Notes: generated from the letters alone by a model not told the origin. DNA of 64,000 nt from Bacillota bacterium (GCA_023421505.1 JAEZTJ010000081.1:186001-250000), one strand, 5' to 3'; positions 8,685 to 17,945 are shown, counted from the first letter of the stretch. Translations and numbers: made by a program.

Positions 8685-10133
8685 ATGAATAATTTTAATA
8701 TTGATTTAGATAAGATAGATATAAATAGTATAGAACCTGTTAATGAGCCTGAGAGACAATATTTCTTTATGGCAAAGCTAAGAGAATGGATGAAAGCAGA
8801 AAGTGAACGTTTGGGCAGGCCATTAACCTTTACAATCTCAACCTTCGGCTGCCAGATGAATAGCAGAGATTCGGAAAAAATATCCGGTATATTGAAGCAG
8901 ATTGGTTATGTGGAAACAGATACAGAGAATGCGGATTTTGTATTATATAACACCTGTACTGTCAGGGAAAATGCAAATAACAGGGTTTATGGACGTCTTG
9001 GTTATCTGGGAAAGCTTAAGAAAAGCAGGCCAGGCATGTTAATTGCCCTATGCGGCTGCATGATGCAGGAAGCATCAGCGGTGGAGAAAATCAAGACCAG
9101 CTACCGCTTTGTGGATATTATTTTTGGTACGCATAATATCTTTAAACTGGCGGAGCTTTTACAAACCAGACTTTATTCCAACAGGATGGTAATTGACCTT
9201 TGGCAGAATACGGATCTGATAGTGGAAAGTCTTCCGAATGACCGCAAATACAGCTTTAAGGCAGGCGTTAATATTATGTTTGGCTGCAATAACTTCTGCA
9301 GCTATTGTATTGTACCCTATGTCCGAGGTAGGGAACGCAGCAGGAATCCGCAGGATATACTGGAGGAGATTAAGCTTCTTGCAGAGGATGGAGTTGTTGA
9401 GATTATGCTTCTTGGGCAAAATGTAAATTCCTATGGCAAAAATCTTAAGATACCGATGACCTTTGCTCAGCTATTGACTGAAATTGAGAAGATTAATGGT
9501 ATCGAACGGATCCGTTTTATGACTTCTCATCCGAAGGATTTATCTGATGAGTTGATTGAGGTGATGAGAAACAGTAAGAAAATCTGCAAGCATCTGCATT
9601 TACCAATACAATCCGGCAGTACCAGATTATTAAAGTTAATGAATCGCCGATATACGAAGGAAAGCTATCTGGAATTAGTGGACAAAATCCGTACAGCAGT
9701 ACCGGATATTTCACTTACAACTGATATTATAGTAGGGTTTCCGGGTGAGACGGAGGAGGATTTTTTAGATACCATGGATGTGGTGAAAAAGGTAGGCTAT
9801 GACAGTGCATTTACCTTTATTTATTCTAAAAGGACAGGAACTCCGGCTGCAGCAATGGAAGACCAGGTAGACGAAGCAGTGGCTATGGAACGCTTTGACC
9901 GTCTTTTAAAGGAGGTACAGTCAAGCTCTGCTAAATCAGCCGGAAAGGATGAGTATACAGTACAGAAGGTTTTAGTAGAGGAAGTAAATGCACAGGATCC
10001 GAGCTTGCTTACTGGCAGACTAAGTAATAATCTGTTGGTACATTTTCCGGGAGATATCAGTTTGATTGGTAAAATAATCGATGTTTATCTTGCTGAAAGT
10101 AAGGGTTTCTATTATATGGGAACCTTATTATAA
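8685..10133 (+). CDS. miaB: tRNA-2-methylthio-N6-dimethylallyladenosine synthase
   Basis: A radical-SAM methylthiotransferase that adds a methylthio group to i6A37 of tRNAs. The N-terminal UPF0004 domain carries the three cysteines of the auxiliary cluster (FGCQMNSRDSEK, NTCTVRENA, LCGCMMQE). The radical-SAM CxxxCxxC is in FGCNNFCSYCIVPYVRGRE, and a C-terminal TRAM domain follows (about the last 65 residues). The length, 482 residues, is slightly above average because of an N-terminal extension. The start at 8685 follows AAGGATATCATC; an in-frame ATG at 8658 has no ribosome site. It stands alone after a 380-bp gap holding a terminator and a small hairpin repeat. Confidence 0.93.
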   Translation: MNNFNIDLDKIDINSIEPVNEPERQYFFMAKLREWMKAESERLGRPLTFTISTFGCQMNSRDSEKISGILKQIGYVETDTENADFVLYNTCTVRENANNRVYGRLGYLGKLKKSRPGMLIALCGCMMQEASAVEKIKTSYRFVDIIFGTHNIFKLAELLQTRLYSNRMVIDLWQNTDLIVESLPNDRKYSFKAGVNIMFGCNNFCSYCIVPYVRGRERSRNPQDILEEIKLLAEDGVVEIMLLGQNVNSYGKNLKIPMTFAQLLTEIEKINGIERIRFMTSHPKDLSDELIEVMRNSKKICKHLHLPIQSGSTRLLKLMNRRYTKESYLELVDKIRTAVPDISLTTDIIVGFPGETEEDFLDTMDVVKKVGYDSAFTFIYSKRTGTPAAAMEDQVDEAVAMERFDRLLKEVQSSSAKSAGKDEYTVQKVLVEEVNAQDPSLLTGRLSNNLLVHFPGDISLIGKIIDVYLAESKGFYYMGTLL

Positions 10134-10137
10134 GTAA

Positions 10138-10493
10138 ATTATTTATAATTTATTACATCAAGAAGATTATTTATAATTTTATTACAACGAAATAAATTTT
10201 TACTATCATGAGTATTATAAAGATTTTTAGAAATTTTTATTTAGCTAGTGTATTAATCAGAAATTATTCGTTAATACTCTTGCATAAAATATGATTAGTT
10301 ACAGTATAAATATGGTAGTTTTTCCGTATGCTTTGTTGAATAATTAATCATATTTATTGATAAATAGTATACAATTTAAGACTATATTGTGGGTGAGACA
10401 TTAAATTGTTCAATATATTGGTACTATATTTTGTCAGAATAGATAAATTATTCGTTAGTACACTTGACATATTAGTAAAAACAGTATAAAATT
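10138..10493 (+). promoter_or_regulatory. rny upstream region with tandem and duplicated promoter-like repeats
   Basis: This fills the roughly 500-bp gap before rny. ATTATTTATAATTT recurs 28 bp apart near 10138 and 10166. A longer unit beginning AATTATTCGTTA and ending ACAGTATAAA occurs at 10262-10312 and again at 10446-10493. Both carry promoter-like boxes. The second has TTGACA (10464-10469) and TATAAA (10485-10490) with a short 15-bp spacer; the first has TTGCAT and TATAAA 19 bp apart. No ORF is credible in this region. Confidence 0.5.
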
Positions 10494-10628
10494 TATATGT
10501 TGTATTATTTATTGATAAGTGAATTCATGATAAGTGAAAAAAGCTTTTCACTTACAGATAATTCATAACAAGAGGTTGGATTATCAATTTATCTTGTTTA
10601 TCTCATATTGTACAATGAAAACTAAATA

Positions 10629-10644
10629 AGGAGGTGCTCCTGTG
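10629..10644 (+). promoter_or_regulatory. rny ribosome site inside a tight hairpin, GTG start
   Basis: AGGAG (10629-10633) can pair perfectly with CTCCT (10637-10641) across a GTG loop, immediately before the GTG start codon. The Shine-Dalgarno site is therefore partly self-masked. Confidence 0.5.
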
Positions 10645-12198
10645 CGAGAGGCTATATATATTGCTATTGCGTTTGTAGTAACCATAGTAATCGTAGCTCT
10701 TCTTACCTGGAAGATTGCAACGTCGTATCGTATCAAGGTATATGAGGCAAAAATCGGCAGTGCAGACGAAAAGGCAAGAGAAATCATAGATGAAGCTTTA
10801 AAAACAGCTGAAACTAAGAAGCGCGAAGCCTTGCTCGAGGCCAAAGAGGAATCCTTGAAGGCGAAGAATGAATTCGAGCGGGAAACGAAGGAACGCAGAG
10901 CAGAAATACAACGCTATGAGAAGCGGGTTCTAACTAAAGAAGAGACTTTAGATAGAAAAACCGAAGCACTGGAAAAGAAAGAATCTAGACTTTCTGCAAA
11001 GGAATCCGAGCTTGATAAAATCAGGCAGGAAGTGGAGGAATTCCACGAGAAGCAGTTGCAGGAATTAGAGAAGATTTCAGGATTAACCTCCGAACAAGCT
11101 AAGGAATATCTGATTAAGACTGTTGAAGAAGAAGTAAAACATGAAACCGCTCTACTTATTAAGGATTTAGAAAGCAAAGCCAAAGAAGAAGCGGATAAGA
11201 AAGCAAAGGATTATGTAGTTACAGCAATTCAAAGATGTGCTGCAGATCATGTTGCTGAAACAACGATTTCCGTTGTTCAGCTTCCTAACGATGAGATGAA
11301 GGGTAGAATCATTGGTAGAGAGGGACGTAATATTAGAACCTTAGAGACCATGACAGGTGTTGATTTAATTATCGATGATACACCCGAGGCTGTCATTCTA
11401 TCAGCCTTTGATCCAATCAGAAGAGAGGTTGCAAGAATTGCACTTGAAAAGCTGATTGTTGACGGAAGAATTCATCCGGCTAGGATTGAAGAGATGGTAG
11501 AAAAGGCTCAAAAAGAAGTTGAAGTAATGATAAGGGAGTCGGGTGAAGCTGCAACACTTGAGGTTGGAGTTCACGGAATTCATCCGGAGCTAATTAAGCT
11601 TCTCGGCAAGATGAAATTTAGGACAAGTTATGGACAGAATGCATTAAAGCATTCAATTGAGGTGGCTATTTTATCCGGCCTTCTAGCCGGAGAAATCGGT
11701 GTGGATGTTAGACTTGCAAAACGTGCCGGATTATTACACGACATCGGTAAATCGGTGGATCATGAAATGGAAGGAACTCATGTTCAAATTGGTGTTGATT
11801 TATGTAGGAAGTATAAGGAATCCCCTATTGTAATCAATGCAGTTGAAGCACATCATGGTGATGTTGAGTTCCAGTCGTTAATTGCATGTATTGTTCAAGC
11901 AGCTGATACTATTTCAGCGGCAAGACCTGGTGCAAGACGTGAAACCTTAGAAACATATACCAACAGACTCAAGCAACTCGAAGATATTACCAATAGCTTT
12001 AAGGGGGTAGATAAGTCATTTGCTATTCAGGCGGGCAGGGAAATCAGAGTAATGGTTGTTCCTGAACAAATTAGTGATGCCGATATGGTATTGTTAGCAC
12101 GTGATTTATCTAAGAAAATTGAAAATGAATTAGAATACCCTGGACAGATTAAAGTAAACGTAATCAGAGAATCAAGAGTAACCGATTACGCGAAATAA
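10642..12198 (+). CDS. rny: Ribonuclease Y
   Basis: Membrane-anchored endoribonuclease that starts mRNA decay in Gram-positive bacteria. Domains in order: N-terminal membrane helix (about residues 4-24, [17 protein letters not shown]), a long charged coiled coil (about 35-200), a KH RNA-binding domain with [15 protein letters not shown], an HD hydrolase domain with [12 protein letters not shown] and HHGDVE, and the conserved C-terminal region. The length of 518 residues matches Bacillus Rny (about 520). It starts at GTG with a strong but hairpin-masked ribosome site. It is monocistronic, with a repeat-rich 500-bp leader region and a terminator right after the stop. Confidence 0.97.
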   Translation: MREAIYIAIAFVVTIVIVALLTWKIATSYRIKVYEAKIGSADEKAREIIDEALKTAETKKREALLEAKEESLKAKNEFERETKERRAEIQRYEKRVLTKEETLDRKTEALEKKESRLSAKESELDKIRQEVEEFHEKQLQELEKISGLTSEQAKEYLIKTVEEEVKHETALLIKDLESKAKEEADKKAKDYVVTAIQRCAADHVAETTISVVQLPNDEMKGRIIGREGRNIRTLETMTGVDLIIDDTPEAVILSAFDPIRREVARIALEKLIVDGRIHPARIEEMVEKAQKEVEVMIRESGEAATLEVGVHGIHPELIKLLGKMKFRTSYGQNALKHSIEVAILSGLLAGEIGVDVRLAKRAGLLHDIGKSVDHEMEGTHVQIGVDLCRKYKESPIVINAVEAHHGDVEFQSLIACIVQAADTISAARPGARRETLETYTNRLKQLEDITNSFKGVDKSFAIQAGREIRVMVVPEQISDADMVLLARDLSKKIENELEYPGQIKVNVIRESRVTDYAK

Positions 12199-12218
12199 TT
12201 TATTATCAGAAAATTTAA

Positions 12219-12275
12219 ATGGCTGGAACGGTTGAAAACGTATAGTTTTCAATGGTTACAGCCATTTTTTTATAT
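12219..12275 (+). terminator. Terminator after rny
   Basis: AATGGCTG...CAGCCATT forms the outer stem and TTGAAAACG/TAGTTTTCAA the inner stem, followed by seven Ts. Confidence 0.8.
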
Positions 12276-12475
12276 GCTTTAGTAGGGCATGTAAAGTTTA
12301 GTAGGGGTAGCCTAGAAATGGACTTCCTTATTCTATTTAAACTTAATTCTATTGTATTATGAGTTTATTAGATGTAAAATAATAGAAATAGGTAACACAA
12401 TATAGGTTTGATTTTCATAAATAATATTATTTACGATCCAGTATACGCATAATTAATTTGAAAGGGTAAGCGATT

Positions 12476-13507
12476 ATGATATTTGTTAGTTATTCATGGG
12501 AGAATAGGGAACCAAATATTAAGGTTCTTGAATTTGTGGCATATTTGAGAAGTAGCGGTTACAATGTAGAATGTGATATTATGTATATACAACAAGAAAC
12601 CGCATTGAGTTTTCCGAAGATGATGGCTGAATGCTTAAAAAAGGCTGAAAAAGTCATTTTGGTTTTATCAGAGGAATATAAAAGAAAAGCGGATTTATTT
12701 TCTGGAGGAGTGGGAGAGGAATATTTATATATTATTGAGGATATAAAAGAAAACAAAAATAAGTACATATTAGTATCGTTTGAGGCTATTAAAGACAATA
12801 CTTTGGAAAGAATAGTTCCGGATTTTCTTCGAGGAAGAGAAATTGTAGATTTAGTAGCAGATGAATATAATGATTATAAGAAGTTGTTTTTAAAACTTGA
12901 TAATGCAAAGGAATATATTTTTCCTGATGTAAATTCTAAAAAACCATACTTTGAACCTAAAGCATTGGGTAAATTGTTTAAGCATAGGAAAAATGGTTCA
13001 GAAGATGCAGAGAAATATAAGGATTACAAAGAATATGAGCGTATAGAACAACAATATTATAAAAAAGGAATTCCGGTAAAAGATGTTGTTAACATAGCAT
13101 ATAAACAGAGCAAATTATTTAAATTAAATAAATTTAAAATAGAACAGAAGAAAAGTATGATTGAGTTTTACAATCATATAATTGAATTACTTAGTCAGTT
13201 AAGAGATATGGTTGAAAATGACTATTTATTAAAAGAATATAATAAATTATATAAATATCACGATTATTATGAAGTTACGCAAGAATTACTTATGTATGAA
13301 GATAAAATTGACGAAATTATCCGTGAGGTAATGGGTAAAAATGCAAATGCTGAAATTGACAGAATTAAAAAATCTGATATGTGGTTTGAAATGGTAAGTT
13401 GTATGTGTCCCCCGCAAATGATTAAAAATCCTCAGTTGGTTTATAAAGAAATATCTGAAACGATTGGAACGCTGAAAGCAGCAATACAATTGCTGAGTAA
13501 TAGTTAA
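12476..13507 (+). CDS. SEFIR-domain (TIR-like) protein, candidate defence effector
   Basis: A 343-residue soluble protein. Its first 150 residues resemble a SEFIR/TIR fold: beta-strand IFVSYSWENREPN, helix, YNVECDIMY, KVILVLSEEYKRKAD, then GGVGEEYLYIIEDIKE and KYILVSFE. The rest (about 165-343) is highly charged and helical with no domain I recognise. Bacterial SEFIR proteins include the one-gene bSEFIR anti-phage system, reported as an NADase, so a defence role is a reasonable inference but not shown here. The gene is AT-richer than its neighbours and lies alone between two terminators and two housekeeping genes, which fits horizontal gain. The ATG follows AAAGGG. Confidence 0.7.
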   Translation: MIFVSYSWENREPNIKVLEFVAYLRSSGYNVECDIMYIQQETALSFPKMMAECLKKAEKVILVLSEEYKRKADLFSGGVGEEYLYIIEDIKENKNKYILVSFEAIKDNTLERIVPDFLRGREIVDLVADEYNDYKKLFLKLDNAKEYIFPDVNSKKPYFEPKALGKLFKHRKNGSEDAEKYKDYKEYERIEQQYYKKGIPVKDVVNIAYKQSKLFKLNKFKIEQKKSMIEFYNHIIELLSQLRDMVENDYLLKEYNKLYKYHDYYEVTQELLMYEDKIDEIIREVMGKNANAEIDRIKKSDMWFEMVSCMCPPQMIKNPQLVYKEISETIGTLKAAIQLLSNS

Positions 13508-13580
13508 TGATAGTTATTAAAAGTTTATATTTTATAGAAATTAAATTCAGTCAGAATTTTTAATATAAGTATGATAAATA

Positions 13581-13630
13581 AAAAAGCAGCCAAATATTCG
13601 CCTCTTCTGAATATTTGGCTGCTTTTTTAT
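13581..13630. terminator. Strong terminator after the SEFIR gene
   Basis: AAAAAAGCAGCCAAATATTC pairs almost perfectly with GAATATTTGGCTGCTTTTTT; it would work on both strands. Confidence 0.88.
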
Positions 13631-13753
13631 TTAAAGCTTAGTTAGTACGCGATGAGGTAATTATAATTATGCACAAAATGCACGAAAAATCCGTGACATA
13701 CGGACAAATGAAAGCCATGCAAAATACTTTTTTTGATTTTTATGAAATTTCTG

Positions 13754-13782
13754 TTGCATTATTCAAATATATATATTACAAT
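13754..13782 (+). promoter_or_regulatory. Promoter for the aspartate aminotransferase gene
   Basis: TTGCAT (13754-13759), a 17-bp spacer and TACAAT (13777-13782) make a good sigma-A-type promoter about 180 bp upstream of the start. The long leader between them is AT-rich and I see no known riboswitch in it. Confidence 0.6.
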
Positions 13783-13959
13783 GTTAACGATTTCAAATTT
13801 GCATTTTAAAGTTATAAATGTACAAAAAATTATAAAATAAAGTTTTTGAGTAGAAAAACTTTAGTAAATTAAGAGTTTAGGAATTGTGAATTGAATTGGG
13901 ATAACAGAAGCAATGATACATATCAGAGAAAAATATGATTATAAAGGATGGTGTATTCT

Positions 13960-15156
13960 ATGTCATTATCATTATCAAAGAAAGCGCAGGCGGTAAAACC
14001 TTCATCGACACTGGCGATTACTGCAAAGGCAAAAGAGTTAAAGGAAAAAGGGATTGATGTTGTAGGATTTGGAGCAGGTGAACCTGATTTTAATACTCCG
14101 GATAACATCTGTGAAGCAGCAATTAAAGCAATTCATAGTGGCTTCACAAAATATACGCCGGCTGACGGTACGCTGGAGCTAAAGAAGGCGGTTTGCGAGA
14201 AGTTTTTCAATTTCAATCATATCAAGTATGAGCCGAGCCAGATCGTAGTTAGTAACGGAGGAAAGCATTCCTTGACTAACATTTTTGAAGCCATCTGTAA
14301 TCCTGGAGATGAGGTAATTATTCCTACACCGTATTGGTTAAGCTATCCTGAGATTGTTAAGCTTGCTGATGGTGTTCCGGTATTTGTACGGGCAGAGAAG
14401 GAACAAAATTATAAAGTAACAGCAGCGCAGATTGAAGCTGCCTGTACCGGAAAGACGAAAGCCTTAATCCTAAATTCTCCAAGTAATCCTTCCGGTATGA
14501 TCTATACCAGGGAAGAGCTTGAGGCGATTGCGGAAGTAGCGGTAAGAAAAGATTTTTATGTTGTATCCGATGAAATGTATGAGCATTTGATATATGATGG
14601 GGAAGCTATCAGTATAGCCTCCTTAAATGATGAAATCTATAAACGTACGATAACCTGCAGCGGTGTTGCAAAGAGTTATTCTATGACTGGATGGAGAATC
14701 GGTTTTACCGGCTCCTCAAAAGAAATTGCAAAGCTCATGGGTAGTGTTCAAAGCCATCAGACTTCAAATCCTAACTCAATCGCTCAAAAAGCAGCGTATG
14801 AAGCGCTAGTAGGACCCCAGGACTCCGTTCGTGCAATGCATGCTGAATTCAACAAAAGAAGAGATTATATGTTTGAAAGAGTAACAAACATGAAGCTGAT
14901 TTCAGCCTTAAAACCGCAGGGTGCATTTTATCTGTTTGTTGATATCAGCCAGATTCTGAACAAGGAGTATAAGGGCTCCCAAGTAGGCGATGTTAATAAG
15001 CTTTCACAAATTTTAATTGAGGACTATAATGTAGCAGTAATTCCATGCGAGGATTTCGGTTTTGCTGACCATATCCGTCTATCCTATGCAATTTCTATGG
15101 AGCAGATTAAAAAAGGGCTTGACCGCATAGAAGAATTCATTAATCAATTAAATTAA
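13960..15156 (+). CDS. Aspartate aminotransferase (class I, PLP-dependent)
   Basis: Transfers the amino group between aspartate (or related amino acids) and 2-oxoglutarate in the cytoplasm. The 398-residue protein matches the Bacillus AspB type: VVGFGAGEPDFNTPDN near the N-terminus, SNGGKHSL, the ILNSPSNPSGM loop, SDEMYEHL, the PLP-lysine region SGVAKSYSMTGWRIGF and a C-terminal RLSYAIS. The ATG at 13960 begins MSLSLSKKAQAVKPSST, the conserved start of this subfamily, and lies 11 bases after AAAGGA; the in-frame ATG at 13948 overlaps that site. It forms a single-gene unit with its own promoter and terminator. The exact substrate range is not determinable. Confidence 0.9.
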   Translation: MSLSLSKKAQAVKPSSTLAITAKAKELKEKGIDVVGFGAGEPDFNTPDNICEAAIKAIHSGFTKYTPADGTLELKKAVCEKFFNFNHIKYEPSQIVVSNGGKHSLTNIFEAICNPGDEVIIPTPYWLSYPEIVKLADGVPVFVRAEKEQNYKVTAAQIEAACTGKTKALILNSPSNPSGMIYTREELEAIAEVAVRKDFYVVSDEMYEHLIYDGEAISIASLNDEIYKRTITCSGVAKSYSMTGWRIGFTGSSKEIAKLMGSVQSHQTSNPNSIAQKAAYEALVGPQDSVRAMHAEFNKRRDYMFERVTNMKLISALKPQGAFYLFVDISQILNKEYKGSQVGDVNKLSQILIEDYNVAVIPCEDFGFADHIRLSYAISMEQIKKGLDRIEEFINQLN

Positions 15157-15206
15157 TATTTTTCTTGGCTAATACAACCTGTAATATACGAAATTAATTT
15201 AATGAA

Positions 15207-15257
15207 AGGACTTAATGTAAACTGCTTACGCGGTTTATCTATTAAGTCTTTTTTTAT
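15207..15257 (+). terminator. Terminator in the gap after the aminotransferase gene
   Basis: AAGGACTTAAT pairs with ATTAAGTCTT, with an inner AAACTGC..GCGGTTT stem, and seven Ts follow. The rest of the 360-bp gap to the NUDIX gene is AT-rich with no supported feature. Confidence 0.75.
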
Positions 15258-15516
15258 AGCTTTTTATATGATTTTAGGAATAGAGTATCAAAAGAATTAA
15301 ATAGAAACACTGCACAATTTATATTTGATTTATCGTGATTGTAACATAGCATATTAGCTGCTTGCTCTCACTTAGATATTTTCACAATATAATTGTCTAA
15401 AAGATTACTATACATTTTTTTAACTTTATGTGTTAAAATAACTACATGCCTAATGGATGAATTAATATCATTCTATAATGAAATAAATCATAACGAAACG
15501 TATAAGGAGCAGCAAA

Positions 15517-16053
15517 ATGATACCATACAAGAGATTAAAAAGAGATTTAGTTCAGAAGGGAAATATAATTGATTTTTACAGCGATACCATAGAATTAGAA
15601 GGTGGAAAGCAGACTAATTTTGATTTTATCGGTCATAAGGGCGCCGCTGCCATGATTCCGGTGGATTCGGACGGTAAGATTATAATGGTGCGTCAATATA
15701 GAAACGCTGTTGACCAATACACGCTGGAAATACCGGCAGGTGGATTGAATAAGGGAGAAGACTGCCGTACCTGTGCAATTCGTGAATGTGAGGAGGAGAC
15801 TGGGTATAAGGCAGGGGAAGTATACCATCTGATTGATGTTTTTACGACAGTTGCCTTTAGCAATGAAAGAATAGGTATCTATTATACAACGGGAATTACG
15901 CCTACAAATCAGAATTTAGATGAGGATGAGTTTGTTTCCTTTGAGAAGCATTCAATAGAGGAGTTGACTGCTATGATCTTGAACGGTGAGATACTCGATG
16001 CGAAAACGATAGCAGGAATTCTTGCGTATAAGGCAAAACTCGGTATCAATTAA
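15517..16053 (+). CDS. NUDIX hydrolase, ADP-ribose pyrophosphatase type
   Basis: Predicted to hydrolyse ADP-ribose or a similar nucleoside diphosphate sugar. The NUDIX box is clear: GGLNKGEDCRTCAIRECEEE then TGY, at about residues 76-98, with the conserved REcEEE glutamates. Upstream is MVRQYRNAVDQYTLEIPAGG, the usual entry to the NUDIX fold in this subfamily. The protein has 178 residues, normal for NudF-type enzymes. AAGGAG precedes the ATG. The order NUDIX - spoIIM - xerD is a common arrangement in Firmicutes, which supports the identity. Confidence 0.88.
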   Translation: MIPYKRLKRDLVQKGNIIDFYSDTIELEGGKQTNFDFIGHKGAAAMIPVDSDGKIIMVRQYRNAVDQYTLEIPAGGLNKGEDCRTCAIRECEEETGYKAGEVYHLIDVFTTVAFSNERIGIYYTTGITPTNQNLDEDEFVSFEKHSIEELTAMILNGEILDAKTIAGILAYKAKLGIN

Positions 16054-16083
16054 TTTTATAGGAAAGTTTCAGTTTGAAGCAGG

Positions 16084-16145
16084 AAATAGAGCATGGCTGC
16101 TTTATCACTTAATCCTTTCTTAACAAAGCAGCTTGTTCTATTTTA
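16084..16145 (+). terminator. Hairpin between NUDIX and spoIIM
   Basis: AATAGAGCATGGCTGCTTT pairs with AAAGCAGCTTGTTCTATT with one mismatch and a slight bulge, followed by TTATAAAT. It is a probable terminator. Confidence 0.65.
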
Positions 16146-16195
16146 TAAATCCCATCATATGTATTTTATATAGAAAATGATGGGCAGGTTGAACG

Positions 16196-16810
16196 ATGAA
16201 ACAGCTAAAGGTACAATTACATAAACTCAATGTTTTTCAAATATCAATTTTTCTATTGGTATTCGGAGTATTTCTTGGAATATTATGTGCTAATATATTC
16301 CGTGAGAATTACCTAAGCCAGATACAGTATTATGAAACAAACGTATTTGCGAAAATTGCAGGCGGCAAAATAAATTATGCCGGACTTTTCCAATATGTAC
16401 TTGGTAAGAATTTTGGCAGCTTTGCAGTTTTTTGGCTGCTTAGTTTAACAATACTGGGGATTCCCTATATGGCCTTAAAGGTCACATCCTTCGGTTTTTT
16501 TACTGGTTTTTTTATCTCAGCCGTAACAATGCAATACGGATTAAAGGGCTTATTATTGGTGCTTGTATATGTATTCCCGCAGGGCCTTCTATATCTGCCA
16601 ATTTCATTGGTCTGTTTATATAAGGGATTTGAGCTATGCAGAACAATCTATAGTGAAAACCGTAATAACTTAGCAGGAATATTAAAGCTGGTGAAAGCAC
16701 ATCTGGTTATAATATTACTCCTAGCAATAGCACTACTGATAGCCAGTTTTTTGGAAGCGTATCCTGGTGCTTTTTTATTAAAAAAGGTACTTGCTTCCTT
16801 TCTGCAATAG
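16196..16810 (+). CDS. spoIIM: Stage II sporulation protein M
   Basis: An integral membrane protein of the engulfment machinery (with SpoIID and SpoIIP in well-studied spore formers). The 204 residues hold about five membrane helices: roughly 16-36 (ISIFLLVFGVFLGILCANIF), 78-96, 103-125, 127-150 and 170-190. The conserved region NYAGLFQYVLGKNFGSFAVF is present, and the FPQGLLYLPI segment is typical of SpoIIM. It lies 54 bases before the xerD-like gene and may share its transcript. Its presence argues that the organism can sporulate. Confidence 0.88.
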   Translation: MKQLKVQLHKLNVFQISIFLLVFGVFLGILCANIFRENYLSQIQYYETNVFAKIAGGKINYAGLFQYVLGKNFGSFAVFWLLSLTILGIPYMALKVTSFGFFTGFFISAVTMQYGLKGLLLVLVYVFPQGLLYLPISLVCLYKGFELCRTIYSENRNNLAGILKLVKAHLVIILLLAIALLIASFLEAYPGAFLLKKVLASFLQ

Positions 16811-16864
16811 TATAGGTAATTACGAAACTATATAGTTCTTGTTTTAGGGCCGAGGAGGTAATAA

Positions 16865-17740
16865 ATGGAATATTATATCAATGACTTCATTACATATCTG
16901 CGGGAAGTTAAGCATGCATCCAAAAATACATTACAGGCTTATCAAAATGATTTAAAGAAATTACAGCTATTCTTTGATAAACAGCAGATCAGCTCTGTAA
17001 CGAAAATCAGTGAGACAAATTTGAATACCTATATCCTGTCACTTGAAAAGGACGGTTTATGTCCTGCGTCAGTTTCGCGCAATATTGCTGCTATGAAGGC
17101 ATTTATTCTGTATCTGATGAAGAAGGGACATATTCAGGGTGATCCTTCAGAAAGAATTAAACCTCCGAAGGTTCAAAAGAAGCTTCCAACGATAATTGAA
17201 GAGGCGTCTGTGGATAAGCTTCTTGGTCTGCCTGACTTACAAACCGGCAAGGGTCTACGGGATAGAGCAATTCTTGAGCTTTTGTATGCAACAGGAATAA
17301 AAGTATCAGAGTTAATCTCCTTAAAATTATCAGATATTAATCTGACCTCCAGATATATCATTTGTAAAGAGCGTAAAGAGCGGATTATTCCGTTTGGAAA
17401 TGCAGCCAGTAGAGCAATAGAGGATTATTTGAATATCAGAAGTGATCGCTTTGAAAAAATCAACAGTGAATATTTGTTTCTTAATTCTTCCGGAGAACCG
17501 CTAAGCAGACAGGGATTATGGAAAATATTAAAAACCTATGCAAAGCCAGCGGGACTCACAAATTTAAGTCCGAACGCAATCCGACATTCCTTTGCGGCAC
17601 ATTTAATCGAGAATGGTGCGGATTTAGTAAGTGTTAAGGAATTTTTAGGTCATGCGGATATTACAACTACCCAGCTATATGTAACGCAAGGTTATAAAAA
17701 CAGCAGAGAAGTTTACATGAATACACATCCGAGAGCTTAG
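16865..17740 (+). CDS. xerD: XerD-like tyrosine recombinase with altered catalytic residues
   Basis: A tyrosine recombinase of 291 residues that by family and position would resolve chromosome dimers. The N-terminal SAM-like DNA-binding domain (about 1-90) and catalytic domain (about 105-291) are complete and the tail HPRA matches XerD. Present are Lys168, Arg240 (AIRHSF), His263 (LGHAD) and the nucleophile Tyr272 (QLYVT). Two core positions are changed: the first arginine in the TGLRVSEL motif is Lys146 (TGIKVSEL), and the first histidine of HxxRH is Asn237. Each is one base from the consensus codon. A strong ribosome site (GAGGAGG) precedes the ATG. It follows spoIIM, as in many Firmicutes. 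Confidence 0.85.
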   Translation: MEYYINDFITYLREVKHASKNTLQAYQNDLKKLQLFFDKQQISSVTKISETNLNTYILSLEKDGLCPASVSRNIAAMKAFILYLMKKGHIQGDPSERIKPPKVQKKLPTIIEEASVDKLLGLPDLQTGKGLRDRAILELLYATGIKVSELISLKLSDINLTSRYIICKERKERIIPFGNAASRAIEDYLNIRSDRFEKINSEYLFLNSSGEPLSRQGLWKILKTYAKPAGLTNLSPNAIRHSFAAHLIENGADLVSVKEFLGHADITTTQLYVTQGYKNSREVYMNTHPRA

Positions 17741-17838
17741 CGAAAAGGCAGGGTGATGATTGAATTATATTTTAGGGAGTAAGGCTTTCTGCAGGATAGC
17801 ATATCAGCTTCATTTAATTAATAAAAATATAGTAAAAT

Positions 17839-17882
17839 AAAAGCAGGAGATCACCAGTAGTACCGGAAATCTCCTGTTTTAT
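17839..17882. terminator. Bidirectional terminator between xerD and DAHP synthase
   Basis: AAAAGCAGGAGAT pairs with ATCTCCTGTTTT, with further pairing inside (CACCAGTAGTACCGG). T-runs on both strands suit the two converging genes. Confidence 0.8.
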
Positions 17883-17945
17883 TGGTAAATAGGTTATAAT
17901 CTTTCTTTACTTTATCGTGTTTTTATACGAAGAGGAACAACAATA

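Noticed and set aside
9238..9426. 62-codon frame on the plus strand inside miaB
   Set aside because: Overlaps the radical-SAM region of a strongly conserved gene; shadow frame.
8305..10641. Regularly spaced repeats around miaB as a possible CRISPR array
   Set aside because: The repeats are few, palindromic or promoter-like, with no constant repeat-spacer pattern and no cas genes.
13508..13959. Riboswitch or T-box in the aminotransferase leader
   Set aside because: No T-box motif, specifier stem or terminator/antiterminator pair could be found; only a terminator of the previous gene and a plain promoter.
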